Shown piece after piece: positions 1 to 10,154 of a stretch of 64,000 nucleotides of DNA (the first letter of the stretch is position 1; each line of letters starts with the position of its first letter). Origin of the DNA: Staphylococcus lutrae (GTDB lineage: Bacteria; Bacillota; Bacilli; Staphylococcales; Staphylococcaceae); NCBI RefSeq assembly GCF_002101335.1, contig NZ_CP020773.1, forward strand, positions 2,418,001-2,482,000, written 5' to 3'. Position numbers and translations under genes: made by a program. A model generated the notes under the pieces. That model ran no database searches. It was not told where the DNA came from and saw only the letters and a list, made by a program, of their open reading frames with translations.

Positions 1-15
1 TATTAAACGTTAAAT

Positions 16-45
16 AAAAGCCGTCGCATCATTGCGGCGGCTTTT
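16..45. terminator. Rho-independent terminator hairpin at left edge
   Basis: A 12-bp stem (one G-U pair) with a 6-nt loop, flanked by A runs on the left and T runs on the right, so it could work in both directions. On the minus strand it lies about 110 nt past the stop of the PAP2 gene. On the plus strand it would end a gene outside the window. Confidence 0.75.
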
Positions 46-154
46 CGCTATTCGTATTGCGGATTCAAAATCGATGTAACAGGAATGTATCAGTAGACAT
101 GGCCTCAAAATCCTACATTTCAAGATAAAACACTTGAATAAAGGTGTTCCGCTT

Positions 155-772
155 TTATTCTAATCCGAGTGGACGACGCAAGATAAGTTGCGTAAGTACA
201 ATACAAAACAGTCCGCCTATTATTCCAGCGATTATGTCAGTCGGATAATGGACACCAAGATATACACGCGAGCTAGAAATTAAAATAATGAATACCACGC
301 ATAAAGTCATTACAACTGTTTTGGATTTGCCTTTTAAAATTCGGTGTGCAATGTAAATCAAACTACCGAAAAAGGCAGTAGAGCCCATTGCGTGACCACT
401 CGGAAAACTAAACCCTGAAATATCGATTAAACGTAATAATGTTGGTCTTTCACGATCAAAGATATTTTTTAAAATGGGATTAGAGACACCGGAGAGTATC
501 ATTGTTAAAGCCAGAAACAGTGCTTCGACTTTATATCGATAGAGCAACAAAAGTGCAACCATGATTAAAGATAAGGTAATCATTGCCCACACTTCACCAA
601 TTTGAGTCGCACCAAAAAAGATTGAAGTGCTAATGAAACTTTCCGATGAATAAATAAAATTGTATACTTCGTTATCAATCCATTTGCCGATCCGAGATTC
701 ATGAAACATCGCTATTATCGAAAAAATGAGTGTAAAAACTAATAATAGTGATATTCTTTTCCAATGTGACAT
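155..772 (-). CDS. PAP2-family membrane phosphatase
   Basis: A 205-residue integral membrane protein with about five or six hydrophobic segments. It carries all three signatures of the type 2 phosphatidic acid phosphatase family: K102-x6-R109-P110, the PSGH motif at 124-127, and S168-R169-x5-H175-x3-D179, which form the vanadate-type active site. The family removes phosphate from lipid phosphates such as phosphatidate or undecaprenyl pyrophosphate; the substrate here cannot be read from sequence. The ATG follows a G-rich ribosome site that overlaps the murG stop, so it is probably co-transcribed with murG. A role in recycling the undecaprenyl carrier would fit that neighbour, but this is inference. 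Confidence 0.88.
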   Translation of the reverse strand: MSHWKRISLLLVFTLIFSIIAMFHESRIGKWIDNEVYNFIYSSESFISTSIFFGATQIGEVWAMITLSLIMVALLLLYRYKVEALFLALTMILSGVSNPILKNIFDRERPTLLRLIDISGFSFPSGHAMGSTAFFGSLIYIAHRILKGKSKTVVMTLCVVFIILISSSRVYLGVHYPTDIIAGIIGGLFCIVLTQLILRRPLGLE

Positions 773-783
773 ACATCATCCCC

Positions 784-1854
784 CTAATGCAGTGCATCCT
801 TTATCACTTTTTCAAGTAAATCTTGACGTGTGAAACTTTCGGTAAAACATGCCATATTTTTAACATATTGGCGTCTGTTTTGTTCGATTTCTTGCAATGC
901 AAGCATCAACGATTCTTGAGTTAATTCTGATTCGTTGAGCATTTTAGCATAACCTTGTTTTTCGAAATATCGAGCGTTATCAATCTGATCACCACGAGAT
1001 TGATCAAGACCAAGCGGAATTAATAACATTGGAATGTGTAAAGTTAGAAACTCGTATATCGCATTGGCCCCCGCTCTAGAAACAACCGTATCAGTTATCG
1101 CTAATAAATGTGTAAGTTCCTCTTTTACAAATTCAAATTGGACATATCCCTCATGTTGAATCGTCTGATCTTGTAAGTGTTTTCCAGTGAGATGGATGAT
1201 TTGGTATGTCTCTAGTAATTCAGTTAAATGGCGACGAATGGCTTCATTTATTTTTAAACTCCCCATGCTTCCGCCCATGACGAGCAGCACCTTTTTCTTT
1301 GGAGAGAAACCAGTGAGTTCAAATCCTTTTTGTCGATCACCATGTTTTAAATCTTCACGTATCGTTGCACCTATAAAATCTGATTTTTCTTTTGGCACAT
1401 ATTTTAATGTGTCTTCGAATGTCGTATATAACCGTTGAGCAAATTTAATGGCAATCTTATTAGCTAAACCGGGTGTTAAATCCGATTCATGAACAATCGT
1501 TGGAATTTTTAATGTTTTGGCTGCAAGAATAACTGGAACAGAAACGAATCCGCCTTTTGAAAAAACAATATCTGGACGTTCACGTTTTAACACTTTTCGT
1601 GCATCTGCAATGCCTTTAAGCACTTTAAAAATATCTTTAACGTTTTCAAAAGAAAGATAGCGACGTAATTTACCACTTGAAATCGGATAATAAGAAATCT
1701 CTGGAAGTTGAGACGTCACCATTTCTCGTTCTATTCCTTGTTTGGAACCGATATAAAAAGCTTCATGTCCTTGCTCTATTGCTGTAGGAATTAAACTTAA
1801 ATTCACCGATACATGTCCAACAGTACCGCCACCTGTAAACGCAATTTTTACCAT
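784..1854 (-). CDS. murG: MurG: lipid II-forming N-acetylglucosaminyltransferase
   Basis: 356 residues, the usual staphylococcal length. MurG adds GlcNAc from UDP-GlcNAc to lipid I, giving lipid II on the inner face of the membrane, the last cytoplasmic step of peptidoglycan synthesis. The N-terminal glycine loop reads GGGTVGH (8-14), with the Val that staphylococci have in place of the usual Gly. The C-terminal half has the second glycine loop (VMGGSMGS, about 192-199) and the UDP-GlcNAc region around GANAIYEF and the DQIDNAR stretch. A clear GAGGG ribosome site precedes the ATG. It sits 9 nt after the acetyltransferase stop and runs into the PAP2 gene. Confidence 0.97.
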   Translation of the reverse strand: MVKIAFTGGGTVGHVSVNLSLIPTAIEQGHEAFYIGSKQGIEREMVTSQLPEISYYPISSGKLRRYLSFENVKDIFKVLKGIADARKVLKRERPDIVFSKGGFVSVPVILAAKTLKIPTIVHESDLTPGLANKIAIKFAQRLYTTFEDTLKYVPKEKSDFIGATIREDLKHGDRQKGFELTGFSPKKKVLLVMGGSMGSLKINEAIRRHLTELLETYQIIHLTGKHLQDQTIQHEGYVQFEFVKEELTHLLAITDTVVSRAGANAIYEFLTLHIPMLLIPLGLDQSRGDQIDNARYFEKQGYAKMLNESELTQESLMLALQEIEQNRRQYVKNMACFTESFTRQDLLEKVIKDALH

Positions 1855-1863
1855 AAGAACCCT

Positions 1864-2373
1864 CTATTCTGTTATTTTTTTATAATATGCATAAAAAGGT
1901 TTACCCTTATCAAAAGGAAATTCTGTACTCGTCATTTCACCCGCTTTGATAAAGTGATATTTACGAAACAACCCTTGAGCACGTTGGTTTTGTGAGAATG
2001 TATCAGTTAATAATAAATCAATTTTGTGCTGCTGAGCATACGCAATGGCGAAACGCATCAAAGCATGGGAGATCCCTCGATATTGAGGTGAAGCGACTAA
2101 ACGATGTATGACAAAAGCCTTCTCTTTCTCTACAGGCCACTTGAATGTATCGTACCAATCTGGCGCCAGTTGGTCAATGACAATAAATCCTTTTATCGTA
2201 TCATTTTCATCATAGACAAAGAGATGGCCTGATTCAAGGTCCGTGATAAAATGTTCTCTTAACGGATATCGGTGATCCCATTGTAGGTGATTATCCTTCA
2301 TCATGAGTTGTTTCGCTTCTTCAGTTAAACTTACAATGATATCGAGATCTTGAAATGAAGCTTTTCTAATCAT
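1864..2373 (-). CDS. GNAT-family N-acetyltransferase
   Basis: About 169 residues with the GNAT fold. The conserved acetyl-CoA-binding motif A region is 'VASPQYRGISHALM', followed by a C-terminal 'NQRAQGLFRKYHF' block typical of the family. The acceptor substrate is unknown. I place the start at the ATG at 2373 because AGGAG lies 8 nt upstream. A GTG at 2382 overlaps that ribosome site and the ctpA stop. Translation is probably coupled to the protease gene before it, and murG follows 9 nt after its stop. Confidence 0.85.
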   Translation of the reverse strand: MIRKASFQDLDIIVSLTEEAKQLMMKDNHLQWDHRYPLREHFITDLESGHLFVYDENDTIKGFIVIDQLAPDWYDTFKWPVEKEKAFVIHRLVASPQYRGISHALMRFAIAYAQQHKIDLLLTDTFSQNQRAQGLFRKYHFIKAGEMTSTEFPFDKGKPFYAYYKKITE

Positions 2374-2378
2374 ACTGC

Positions 2379-3806
2379 TCACTCCTGTATTTTCGATAAT
2401 GTTTTTTCCAACATTGGATCATCAGATGATGCTTTTTCGACTAGTTTTTCTGTGAAGACCCGATTTGTTTCTTTATTAAATGTACCCTCTTCAGTCAGTT
2501 GATAGTGATGTTGAAATTGTTTAATCGCTTCAGTTAATTGTGCGTCGAAATGTGAATCTACGACGCCCACATTGTATCCTAAAGCTTTAAGTCCAATTTT
2601 AATTGATTGAATCATTTTATCTTGTTGACCTTCATGGTAAGTTTGGTTTGTAGGTATGGCTGAAATATTTTCGTAATCTGCCCCCTTCACTTCGATATCC
2701 GGTTGAATCCCTTTGCCGTGAATGTAGTGGTTTTTAGGTGTGAGCCATTTCATTTCTGTAAATTTCAGTAATGACCCATCATCAAATTCATGTGTCGTTT
2801 GAACAATCCCTTTACCAAATGATTTTTCACCGTATATTTTAGCAATTCCGTAATCGTGTAATGCACCAGCAAAGACTTCTGAAGCACTCGCTGACCCGCC
2901 ATTAAGCAATATTGAGACCTTCAAATCTTTGACATGATCAAGTGGGGCATTTGTGGTTTTAATGGCTTCTTGTTGATCACCTTTTTCGAGTTTTACGACC
3001 GTTTCATCCTTGTCTAAAAAGATGTTTGCCATTTTCACAGCTTCATCTAATAAACCACCTGGATTATTTCGTAAATCAAGTAAAATATTTTTAACACCCT
3101 CTTTTTGAGCTTGCTGAATTGCAGATTTTAGTTCACCTGCAGTCCCCGACTGGAATTTGTTGATTTTAAATACACCGATGTGTCCATGCTTTTTATATTC
3201 GACACTCTTAACATGAATTTTTTCTCTTTTGATTTTAATTTCTTTTTCTACGCCATCACGCTTCACCGTTAATGTGACAGTCGTGCCTTCTTTACCTCGT
3301 ACTTTGGGGATGATGGCATCTAATGCTTCACCTTTAATTGAATGGCCATCAACACCAATGAGCTCATCACGAGGTTTAAGACCTGCTTTTTCTGCTGGTG
3401 AATCTTTCATAGGACTTGTAATCAAAATCTGTTGTCCTTTTTGCTGCATTTCAGCGCCGATACCAACAAAATCGCCAGAGACATCTTCATGAAAAGCAGT
3501 TGTTTCTTCTTTTGATAAATATTCTGTGTAAGGGTCATTTAAATGCTTAGTCATCCCATTAATTGCTGCATTTAATAATTTATCTTTATCTTGTTTTTGG
3601 TAGAAATCTGATGCGAGAAGTTCATACACTTCTTCTAATTTTTTGGCGTTTTCATGTACTTTATTATCTTGTGAAAAATGTTGAAAATAGGAGTATACGC
3701 CAAACATGATTAAACCTGTCAAAACAACAGTAAGAATTAAACTCAAAATAAATGTTTTTAGTGTGATATAACGCGGTGTTTTTCCTTTATTTGATGAATC
3801 TTTCAA
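2379..3806 (-). CDS. ctpA: CtpA-type C-terminal processing protease (S41)
   Basis: 475 residues. A single membrane anchor at about 20-40 places the catalytic part outside the cell. Order: anchor, N-terminal helical region, PDZ domain (about 110-190, with SPAEKAGL), S41 protease domain (about 200-385), and a C-terminal peptidoglycan-binding domain (about 393-455). The catalytic Ser lies in GGSASASE (303-310) and the Lys in FGKG (K332), the Ser-Lys dyad of tail-specific proteases. The S. aureus homologue CtpA is reported at the wall and linked to stress tolerance; its substrates are not evident here. It ends at a TGA overlapping the next gene's upstream region. Confidence 0.93.
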   Translation of the reverse strand: MKDSSNKGKTPRYITLKTFILSLILTVVLTGLIMFGVYSYFQHFSQDNKVHENAKKLEEVYELLASDFYQKQDKDKLLNAAINGMTKHLNDPYTEYLSKEETTAFHEDVSGDFVGIGAEMQQKGQQILITSPMKDSPAEKAGLKPRDELIGVDGHSIKGEALDAIIPKVRGKEGTTVTLTVKRDGVEKEIKIKREKIHVKSVEYKKHGHIGVFKINKFQSGTAGELKSAIQQAQKEGVKNILLDLRNNPGGLLDEAVKMANIFLDKDETVVKLEKGDQQEAIKTTNAPLDHVKDLKVSILLNGGSASASEVFAGALHDYGIAKIYGEKSFGKGIVQTTHEFDDGSLLKFTEMKWLTPKNHYIHGKGIQPDIEVKGADYENISAIPTNQTYHEGQQDKMIQSIKIGLKALGYNVGVVDSHFDAQLTEAIKQFQHHYQLTEEGTFNKETNRVFTEKLVEKASSDDPMLEKTLSKIQE

Positions 3807-3849
3807 ACGTATTCCGCCCTTCTATAGTGAAATGATTTAAATAAAGAAA

Positions 3850-3879
3850 AGGGTGAGACATAATTTCTGCCAACACCCT
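3850..3879 (-). terminator. Terminator after the msrA-msrB-crr-yozE operon
   Basis: On the minus strand AGGGTG pairs with CACCCT around a long loop and is followed by a T-rich stretch. It lies about 33 nt past the yozE stop. The stem is only 6 bp, so the call is moderate. Confidence 0.5.
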
Positions 3880-3911
3880 CAAAATTTAACATTTGAAATT
3901 TAAGTCATGTA

Positions 3912-4133
3912 TCAAAATTGAAGCCATTCTTGATATTCGTCATACAAATCATCAAATACAGACATAGGCAATGTATAATTCCCTTCTGTTTCAATGTATG
4001 CGGATATGACATCAAAATTCTTTTCGTACTTTGGAAAGGATAAATCTTGAAATATTTGTTCGGCAAAGGTTCCTTTATCATCCTTTTGTCCCCGTACGGT
4101 TAATACAAATTGATAGAATGAGACATCTTTCAT
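3912..4133 (-). CDS. yozE: YozE-family (UPF0346) small protein
   Basis: 73 residues, opening with the conserved '[11 protein letters not shown]' and ending '[17 protein letters not shown]', both hallmarks of the YozE/UPF0346 family. These are small acidic helical proteins of Firmicutes with no assigned biochemical role. The ATG overlaps the last base of the crr stop codon (TAATG), so translation is coupled to crr. This position after crr is the same as I remember in S. aureus. Function unknown. Confidence 0.9.
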   Translation of the reverse strand: MKDVSFYQFVLTVRGQKDDKGTFAEQIFQDLSFPKYEKNFDVISAYIETEGNYTLPMSVFDDLYDEYQEWLQF

Positions 4134-4633
4134 TATTTCATAACCACTTCAATCACTTGTGTTTCACCTTTGTCGAGTTGATTTGCATTTTTGAAGTCAA
4201 TCGATGCCACTTGATCAGTATTCGTAATAATAACAGGTGAAATGATTGATTTCGCATTTTGCTCAATGTAGTCAAAATCAAAGTCTACGAGCGGCTCACC
4301 TACTTTAACAGTATCGCCACTGTTCACGCGTGTTTCAAAACCTTCTCCGTTGAGTTGAACGGTATCTAACCCAATATGAACCAAGACCTCAAGGCCATTA
4401 TCCGCTTTCAAACCAATAGCATGTTTCGTTGGGAAAACATTATCAACCACGCCATCAATAGGCGAAACGACTTGACCGTCTACTGGTCGAATACCAAACC
4501 CTTCTCCCATCATTTTTTGTGCAAATACAGGATCTGGAATGTCTTCTATATTCACATAAGTTCCTGACATTGGGGTGTAAACGACGATATCTTTTTTTAC
4601 TTCTTCACTTTTTCCAAACCATTTCTTAAACAT
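4133..4633 (-). CDS. crr: PTS glucose-type EIIA component (Crr)
   Basis: 166 residues. A soluble phosphocarrier that takes phosphate from HPr and passes it to EIIB domains of sugar permeases. The phosphorylated histidine is H86 in LVHIGLDT, and H71 is the partner active-site His. The fold is the all-beta EIIA-Glc type with a duplicated-hybrid motif (VSPIDG and the GDTV turn). The start at 4633 is chosen because AAGGAG lies 8 nt upstream and the protein then begins MFKKWFGK as in relatives. It is free-standing, not fused to EIIBC, and can therefore serve several sugar systems. It lies 13 nt after msrB and couples to yozE. Confidence 0.95.
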   Translation of the reverse strand: MFKKWFGKSEEVKKDIVVYTPMSGTYVNIEDIPDPVFAQKMMGEGFGIRPVDGQVVSPIDGVVDNVFPTKHAIGLKADNGLEVLVHIGLDTVQLNGEGFETRVNSGDTVKVGEPLVDFDFDYIEQNAKSIISPVIITNTDQVASIDFKNANQLDKGETQVIEVVMK

Positions 4634-4646
4634 AAGCCTCACTCCT

Positions 4647-5075
4647 TTATTTATCGAAAAGTTTAACTAGGTCACCGTAACCTAATGACTCGAGCTTTTC
4701 GTACGGTATAAATTGAATCGCTGCAGAATTGATACAATAACGCAAGCCACCACGTGCTTTTGGCCCATCGTTGAAAACATGACCGAGGTGACTATTGCTA
4801 TCTTCAGATCGGACTTCTGTTCTCAACATTCCGAATGAGCGATCCACTAATTCGATAATGTCTTTATCATCTATTGCTTTTGAAAAACTAGGCCAACCAC
4901 AATCAGACTCAAATTTATCATCAGAAGTAAAAAGAGGCTTACCTGAAATTTTATCGACATAAATGCCTTTTTCAAAATGATTCCAATATTCATTGTTAAA
5001 AGGGGGTTCAGTCCCATCTTCTTGTGTCACAAGGTACTCTAAGTCTGTTAAGTCTTTTTTATCTTTTTTAATCAT
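4647..5075 (-). CDS. msrB: Peptide methionine-R-sulfoxide reductase MsrB
   Basis: 142 residues, as in S. aureus. MsrB reduces the R epimer of methionine sulfoxide in proteins. The catalytic Cys is in RYCINS near the C-terminus, and the Cys in DCGWPSF can act in resolving the disulfide. The two CxxC zinc-binding pairs of many MsrB proteins are absent, so this is the zinc-free type. The ATG at 5075 forms a 4-nt ATGA overlap with the msrA stop, giving tight coupling, so both epimers are repaired together. Confidence 0.95.
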   Translation of the reverse strand: MIKKDKKDLTDLEYLVTQEDGTEPPFNNEYWNHFEKGIYVDKISGKPLFTSDDKFESDCGWPSFSKAIDDKDIIELVDRSFGMLRTEVRSEDSNSHLGHVFNDGPKARGGLRYCINSAAIQFIPYEKLESLGYGDLVKLFDK

Positions 5076-5596
5076 GCCTGTTTCCCCCAATGCTTTTGGA
5101 TAAATGCTTTTCGTCCAGACCCACGCTGATATTGCGCGTAGTGAAGTGGATGTTTTTTATAATAGTCTTGATGCGCTTCTTCCGCTGGATAAAAATTAGT
5201 ATAAGGCTCAACGGGTGTGACAACTGGGCTGTCAAAAATTTGGGCTTGATTTAAGGCCTCGATTTTTTGATGAGCTGCTTGTTTCTGCGCGTCATTATGA
5301 TAGAAAATAACAGGACGATAACTTTCGCCTCTGTCAAAGAATTGCCCATTTTTATCGGTAGGATCGAACGTCTTAAAATATATATCTAAAATGTCTTCAT
5401 AACTGATCACATGTTCATCGAATTCAATTTGTACAGCTTCTACATGACCTGTTGTATTGCTACAAACTTGCTCATATGTGGGATTTTCAACTGTACCCCC
5501 ACTGTAACCTGATATTACTTTTTTGACACCATCAAATGTGTCGAATGGTTTGACGAGACACCAAAAGCATCCACCTGCTAATGTTGCTAAAGCCAT
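5072..5596 (-). CDS. msrA: Peptide methionine-S-sulfoxide reductase MsrA
   Basis: 174 residues. MsrA reduces the S epimer of methionine sulfoxide. The catalytic site is GGCFWC, with C10 as the nucleophile and C13 close by; 'YSGG' and 'HAEAVQ'-type substrate residues (here [10 protein letters not shown]) follow. The start at 5596 has GGAGG 8 nt upstream; a GTG three codons earlier overlaps the ribosome site. It is the first gene of the msrA-msrB-crr-yozE run. S. aureus carries more than one msrA; this one matches the copy linked to msrB. Confidence 0.95.
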   Translation of the reverse strand: MALATLAGGCFWCLVKPFDTFDGVKKVISGYSGGTVENPTYEQVCSNTTGHVEAVQIEFDEHVISYEDILDIYFKTFDPTDKNGQFFDRGESYRPVIFYHNDAQKQAAHQKIEALNQAQIFDSPVVTPVEPYTNFYPAEEAHQDYYKKHPLHYAQYQRGSGRKAFIQKHWGKQA

Positions 5597-5613
5597 TTTG
5601 AACACCTCCGTTT

Positions 5614-6465
5614 TTATTGATGAGATGAATCTTTAAGTACAACTAAGCCAATCGCGCCTGTTCCCGTATGTGAAGAAATCACTGGCGTTGTATGTCCTGA
5701 ATCAAAATTTTGAATTGTAAATGTTTCATCTAATTTTTCTTTAAATTTAGCCATAAAATCTTTTGCCTTAGCATGCGAAATTCCAATTGATTTGATGGAA
5801 GCTTCGCCAATAAAAGGTTTTAAATCTTTGATAACATATTTAATGCAAGCATTTTGTGTTCGTGCATTATGAATAATTTCTAACTTTCCATCAATGAGTG
5901 AACCGATGGGTTTAATTTTCATAAGGTTACCGATAAGGCCTTTTGCCTTGCTAATACGGCCTCCTTTAATCAGTTGATCTAATTGACCTATGATGACATA
6001 CAATTTAATGTCTTTTTGTAAGTTTTCAATTTTAGAAACGATTTCTTCTGTTGGGTAGCCTTCTTCGACCCATTGAATCAATCGTTGCAATTGATAACCT
6101 AAACCAAAGGAAATTGATTTTGAATCAATAACCGTTATTTTAGCATCTACCATTTCGCTCGCTTGGACAGCTGTTTGATACGTCCCACTTAAACCAGATG
6201 AAAGATGCAGACTTATAATTTCGGCACCGGTTTTTGCAATGTTTTCATAGGTTTCAATAAATTTTCCGATTGGAGGTTGACTTGTTTTGAAATCATAACG
6301 ATCATCCCCTAAATATTGAGAAAATGATTCAGATGTAATGTCTGTTTGATCTTCAAATGATTTCCCGTTAATTGTAACACTCAATGGAATGACATGAACA
6401 TTGTGTTGCTCCAGAAATGAAAAATCTAAATCAGATGTTGAATCCGTAACGATTACGCGTTGCAT
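5614..6465 (-). CDS. fakB2: DegV-family fatty acid-binding protein, FakB2-like
   Basis: 283 residues. DegV proteins hold one fatty acid, which the kinase FakA phosphorylates for use in phospholipid synthesis. The N-terminal block VTDSTSDL and the SSGLSGTY loop are the conserved lipid-carboxylate-binding sites, and 'KGGRISK' and the final HTGTGAIGL block complete the family pattern. The assignment to FakB2 (the carrier that prefers unsaturated acids in S. aureus) rests on similarity I recognise and on the position beside folA-thyA. The ATG at 6465 has GGAGG 8 nt upstream, favoured over the ATG five codons earlier. FakA is not in this window. Confidence 0.85.
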   Translation of the reverse strand: MQRVIVTDSTSDLDFSFLEQHNVHVIPLSVTINGKSFEDQTDITSESFSQYLGDDRYDFKTSQPPIGKFIETYENIAKTGAEIISLHLSSGLSGTYQTAVQASEMVDAKITVIDSKSISFGLGYQLQRLIQWVEEGYPTEEIVSKIENLQKDIKLYVIIGQLDQLIKGGRISKAKGLIGNLMKIKPIGSLIDGKLEIIHNARTQNACIKYVIKDLKPFIGEASIKSIGISHAKAKDFMAKFKEKLDETFTIQNFDSGHTTPVISSHTGTGAIGLVVLKDSSHQ

Positions 6466-6483
6466 GTTAAAAACCTCCATAAA

Positions 6484-7949
<1,466 letters not shown>

Positions 7950-8091
7950 GACATTCACCTCTTTCTCTTAGTATATATAATAGACGATTTTCAATGATTT
8001 GAGAAATAAAAGCAACATTTCAAAACGGATTGATATATCGTATATAAAAACGGAATGTATTCATTATAACTACTTTAAAGAACATGTAATA

Positions 8092-8130
8092 AAAAGGAGT
8101 GAAGCCATGGATGAGGCAACACTCCCTTTT
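8092..8130 (-). terminator. Terminator after brxA
   Basis: On the minus strand a long stem (GGGAGTG paired with CACTCC, extended by GCC/GGC) ends in a run of T residues. It begins right after the brxA stop and separates it from thyA. Confidence 0.75.
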
Positions 8131-8131
8131 G

Positions 8132-8572
8132 TTAACCTTGACAATGTGTATCAAAAGCGTTTTTGATATCCATTGCGATATCATTAATATCTCGTCCTTC
8201 AATATGCTCGCGTGGCATAAAGTGCACCAATTGTGAGCCTTTAAATAATGCAAATGACGGACTTGACGGGGCTTGTTGAATATATTCGCGCATTTTTAAT
8301 GTCGCTGCTTTGTCTTGACCGGCAAATACAGTCACTTTATTTGTCGGTTTATGTTCATTTTGTTCTGCAACTGCGACAGCGGCTGGACGTGCTAAGCCTG
8401 CTGCACAACCACATGTTGAATTAATGACGACAAAAGTAGTGTCCTCTGCGTTTACATTTTCCATGTATTGCGCTACAGCTTCTTCAGTTTCTAAACTTTC
8501 AAAACCATTCTGTGTTAATTCGCCCCTCATTTGTGCTGCCAGTTCTTTCATATATGCATCATATGCGTTCAT
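8132..8572 (-). CDS. brxA: Bacilliredoxin BrxA (YphP family)
   Basis: 146 residues, beginning MNAYDAYM. BrxA removes bacillithiol from bacillithiolated protein cysteines. The thioredoxin-like fold carries the family's CGC active site in NSTCGCAAG instead of CxxC. I use the ATG at 8572 since AGGGAG lies just upstream; an in-frame extension to 8626 runs into the cvfC end and lacks support. Partners in this window are bshA, which makes bacillithiol, and ypdA, the proposed bacillithiol disulfide reductase. Confidence 0.93.
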   Translation of the reverse strand: MNAYDAYMKELAAQMRGELTQNGFESLETEEAVAQYMENVNAEDTTFVVINSTCGCAAGLARPAAVAVAEQNEHKPTNKVTVFAGQDKAATLKMREYIQQAPSSPSFALFKGSQLVHFMPREHIEGRDINDIAMDIKNAFDTHCQG

Positions 8573-8595
8573 CGTTAAACACTCCCTAAAATAAT

Positions 8596-9711
8596 TTATT
8601 GATTTCGATTTGCGATTTGTTTCCACACCGAGCCTAGAGCTTCTTCACCGTTTTCAATTCGTGCGATTGCCATTTTAATTTGCAATTTCACTTCATATGC
8701 AGGGTCGTCTTCATGCGCTTTAAGCGTGGATAATTGTTCAGGACCCCCCTCATCGAATATGAACATGGCTGCACGCCAACGCACAATTTTTTGAGGATCA
8801 TTCAGTGCTTTTTCCATCTCAGGTAAAGCTTCCTTAAAGCCTAAATCACTGATGCTATCACCTGCAGTACGTCTTACTGCAGGATGACGATCGTGAAGTC
8901 CCTGATAGAGATAAGGCAATGTCGCTTTATCTTCAATCATACTTAATAAGACAATGGCTTCACGTCGTAACGGTACTTTATCCTCTTTCAACGCATATTC
9001 GAGAATCGGATAGTCATTCGTCGTAGGAGTTGGAAATGATTTTAGCATTCTAAGTCGAGCTTTCCAGTCTGATACTTGTTGATATGTTTCTAAAGTCACA
9101 TGTTCATAATGTTTCATTGGGACGACGACATCTGTCTCTTTTGCTTCTTGTACGAGTTGTTTGAGGACATGCTCTGGATAAAGTGCATTCACTTCTTCTT
9201 CAACATGAATCATTATTTCGTCTAGTGCGCCATACCGAACGCCTAAAGCTTCCCATTTACGTAAAAAAACGACATTATCTTGAGGGTCTTGGGACGCGAG
9301 CATCGCATTTACAAAAGTGTCACCTAATTGTTGTCGTTTTTCTTCTGTTGATGTCGTTAACTTAATTTGATAAGGAATGTTTTTAAATTTAAGTAATTCA
9401 ACCTTAACCTCTCCAAAATGTGACTCAGATTTTAGTGGTGACGCTTTTTCTGGTTCATGTTGATTGAAAGTCGCCGTCACTAATGGAAGTACATCTTCCC
9501 AGTCCATTTTTGGTTGTTTGTCAACAGCAAGAAAATCCAAGACATAAAAAATGGACTTCACGCCGTCTAATTTTAAAATCTCATTGATAAATTGAGGTTG
9601 ATTTTCTGCGACGGTCGTATAAGTCGTCGATTGCTGATCCTGTCTTTTTTCAGATAGAATGATTTTCATCGTATTTGGACTAGGTGTAGGTTCGATCTTT
9701 ATAATCTCCAT
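8596..9711 (-). CDS. cvfC: Conserved virulence factor C (CvfC)
   Basis: About 371 residues, opening [16 protein letters not shown] as in S. aureus CvfC. The first ~85 residues form an Nfu/NifU-type N-terminal domain. Residues ~230-360 contain HEAT-like helical repeats (for example '[18 protein letters not shown]'), a protein-binding scaffold. In S. aureus the gene was named from reduced virulence of mutants; the molecular job is not established. AGGAGG lies 6-8 nt before the ATG at 9711. It precedes brxA by 23 nt and probably shares its transcript. Confidence 0.9.
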   Translation of the reverse strand: MEIIKIEPTPSPNTMKIILSEKRQDQQSTTYTTVAENQPQFINEILKLDGVKSIFYVLDFLAVDKQPKMDWEDVLPLVTATFNQHEPEKASPLKSESHFGEVKVELLKFKNIPYQIKLTTSTEEKRQQLGDTFVNAMLASQDPQDNVVFLRKWEALGVRYGALDEIMIHVEEEVNALYPEHVLKQLVQEAKETDVVVPMKHYEHVTLETYQQVSDWKARLRMLKSFPTPTTNDYPILEYALKEDKVPLRREAIVLLSMIEDKATLPYLYQGLHDRHPAVRRTAGDSISDLGFKEALPEMEKALNDPQKIVRWRAAMFIFDEGGPEQLSTLKAHEDDPAYEVKLQIKMAIARIENGEEALGSVWKQIANRNQ

Positions 9712-9744
9712 GTTCATCCTCCTCGTCAAATCTTTACAGCCCTT

Positions 9745-9930
9745 TTATTGTAGTGCTTTACCCAGTTGTTGAATTTGTTTGCCAATTGAGCACTCATTGA
9801 TGCAAAAGTGATGTGCTTGTGTTTTGCTTCTTACTTTACGAAGATGTGTTTTTATCAAGCATTGATCACAATATTGTTCAGATAGTCGATCAATTGAAGT
9901 CATAACCTTCGTTATTGTATCAATTCGCAC
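9745..9930 (-). CDS. Small zinc-finger protein
   Basis: 61 residues from a GTG start at 9930, which has GAGGTGA 5 nt upstream. An ATG at 9963 is possible but has no such site. The sequence has YCDQC followed by HHFCINEC, a C2HC-type zinc-binding arrangement typical of a small Firmicute zinc-finger family (zf-C2HCIx2C type). Function unknown. It lies 33 nt upstream of cvfC in the same direction and is divergent from the queuosine transporter. Confidence 0.75.
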   Translation of the reverse strand: MRIDTITKVMTSIDRLSEQYCDQCLIKTHLRKVRSKTQAHHFCINECSIGKQIQQLGKALQ

Positions 9931-10060
9931 AAAAATCACCTCGTTTGAATATAGTGCGTACAATATTCATTATCGTAACATGATTTAATAGGACATTGAA
10001 GTGTTTGAACTTACCAACATCAATGTGAGCATGGATATGTTACTTTTTAGTCAGTGACTA

Positions 10061-10089
10061 TTGAAAAACCGTTTAGAGTTGATTATAAT
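10061..10089 (+). promoter_or_regulatory. Sigma-A promoter for the queuosine-precursor transporter
   Basis: TTGAAA (10061-10066) and TATAAT (10084-10089) with exact 17-nt spacing. Predicted transcription start is about 10096, leaving a short leader that begins just before the preQ1-like element. A perfect TAGTCA-G-TGACTA palindrome (10048-10060) abuts the -35 box. Confidence 0.75.
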
Positions 10090-10107
10090 AGTTGAGTTAT
10101 CATGATA

Positions 10108-10146
10108 TGCGGTTTCTAAACACCCGCGTCAACAAAATTTAGGAGG
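10108..10146 (+). promoter_or_regulatory. Probable preQ1 class I riboswitch
   Basis: Stem P1: TGCGG (10108-10112) pairs with CCGCG (10124-10128). The loop contains CTAAA (10116-10120), which is exactly complementary to TTTAG (10138-10142) after an A-rich AACAAAA tail; this makes the H-type pseudoknot of preQ1-I. The second pseudoknot strand takes the AG of the AGGAGG ribosome site (10141-10146), so ligand-dependent closing would hide it and stop translation. The downstream gene is a queuosine-precursor transporter, the expected target. Found by eye; no covariance model was run. Confidence 0.75.
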
Positions 10147-10154
10147 TCTTTACA

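Noticed and set aside
4647-5075. MsrB without CxxC zinc sites as a damaged gene
   Set aside because: The zinc-free type is normal for this genus; active-site RYCINS is intact.
8573-8626. Longer brxA start
   Set aside because: No ribosome site; the ATG at 8572 has AGGGAG and the protein then starts MNAYDAYM.
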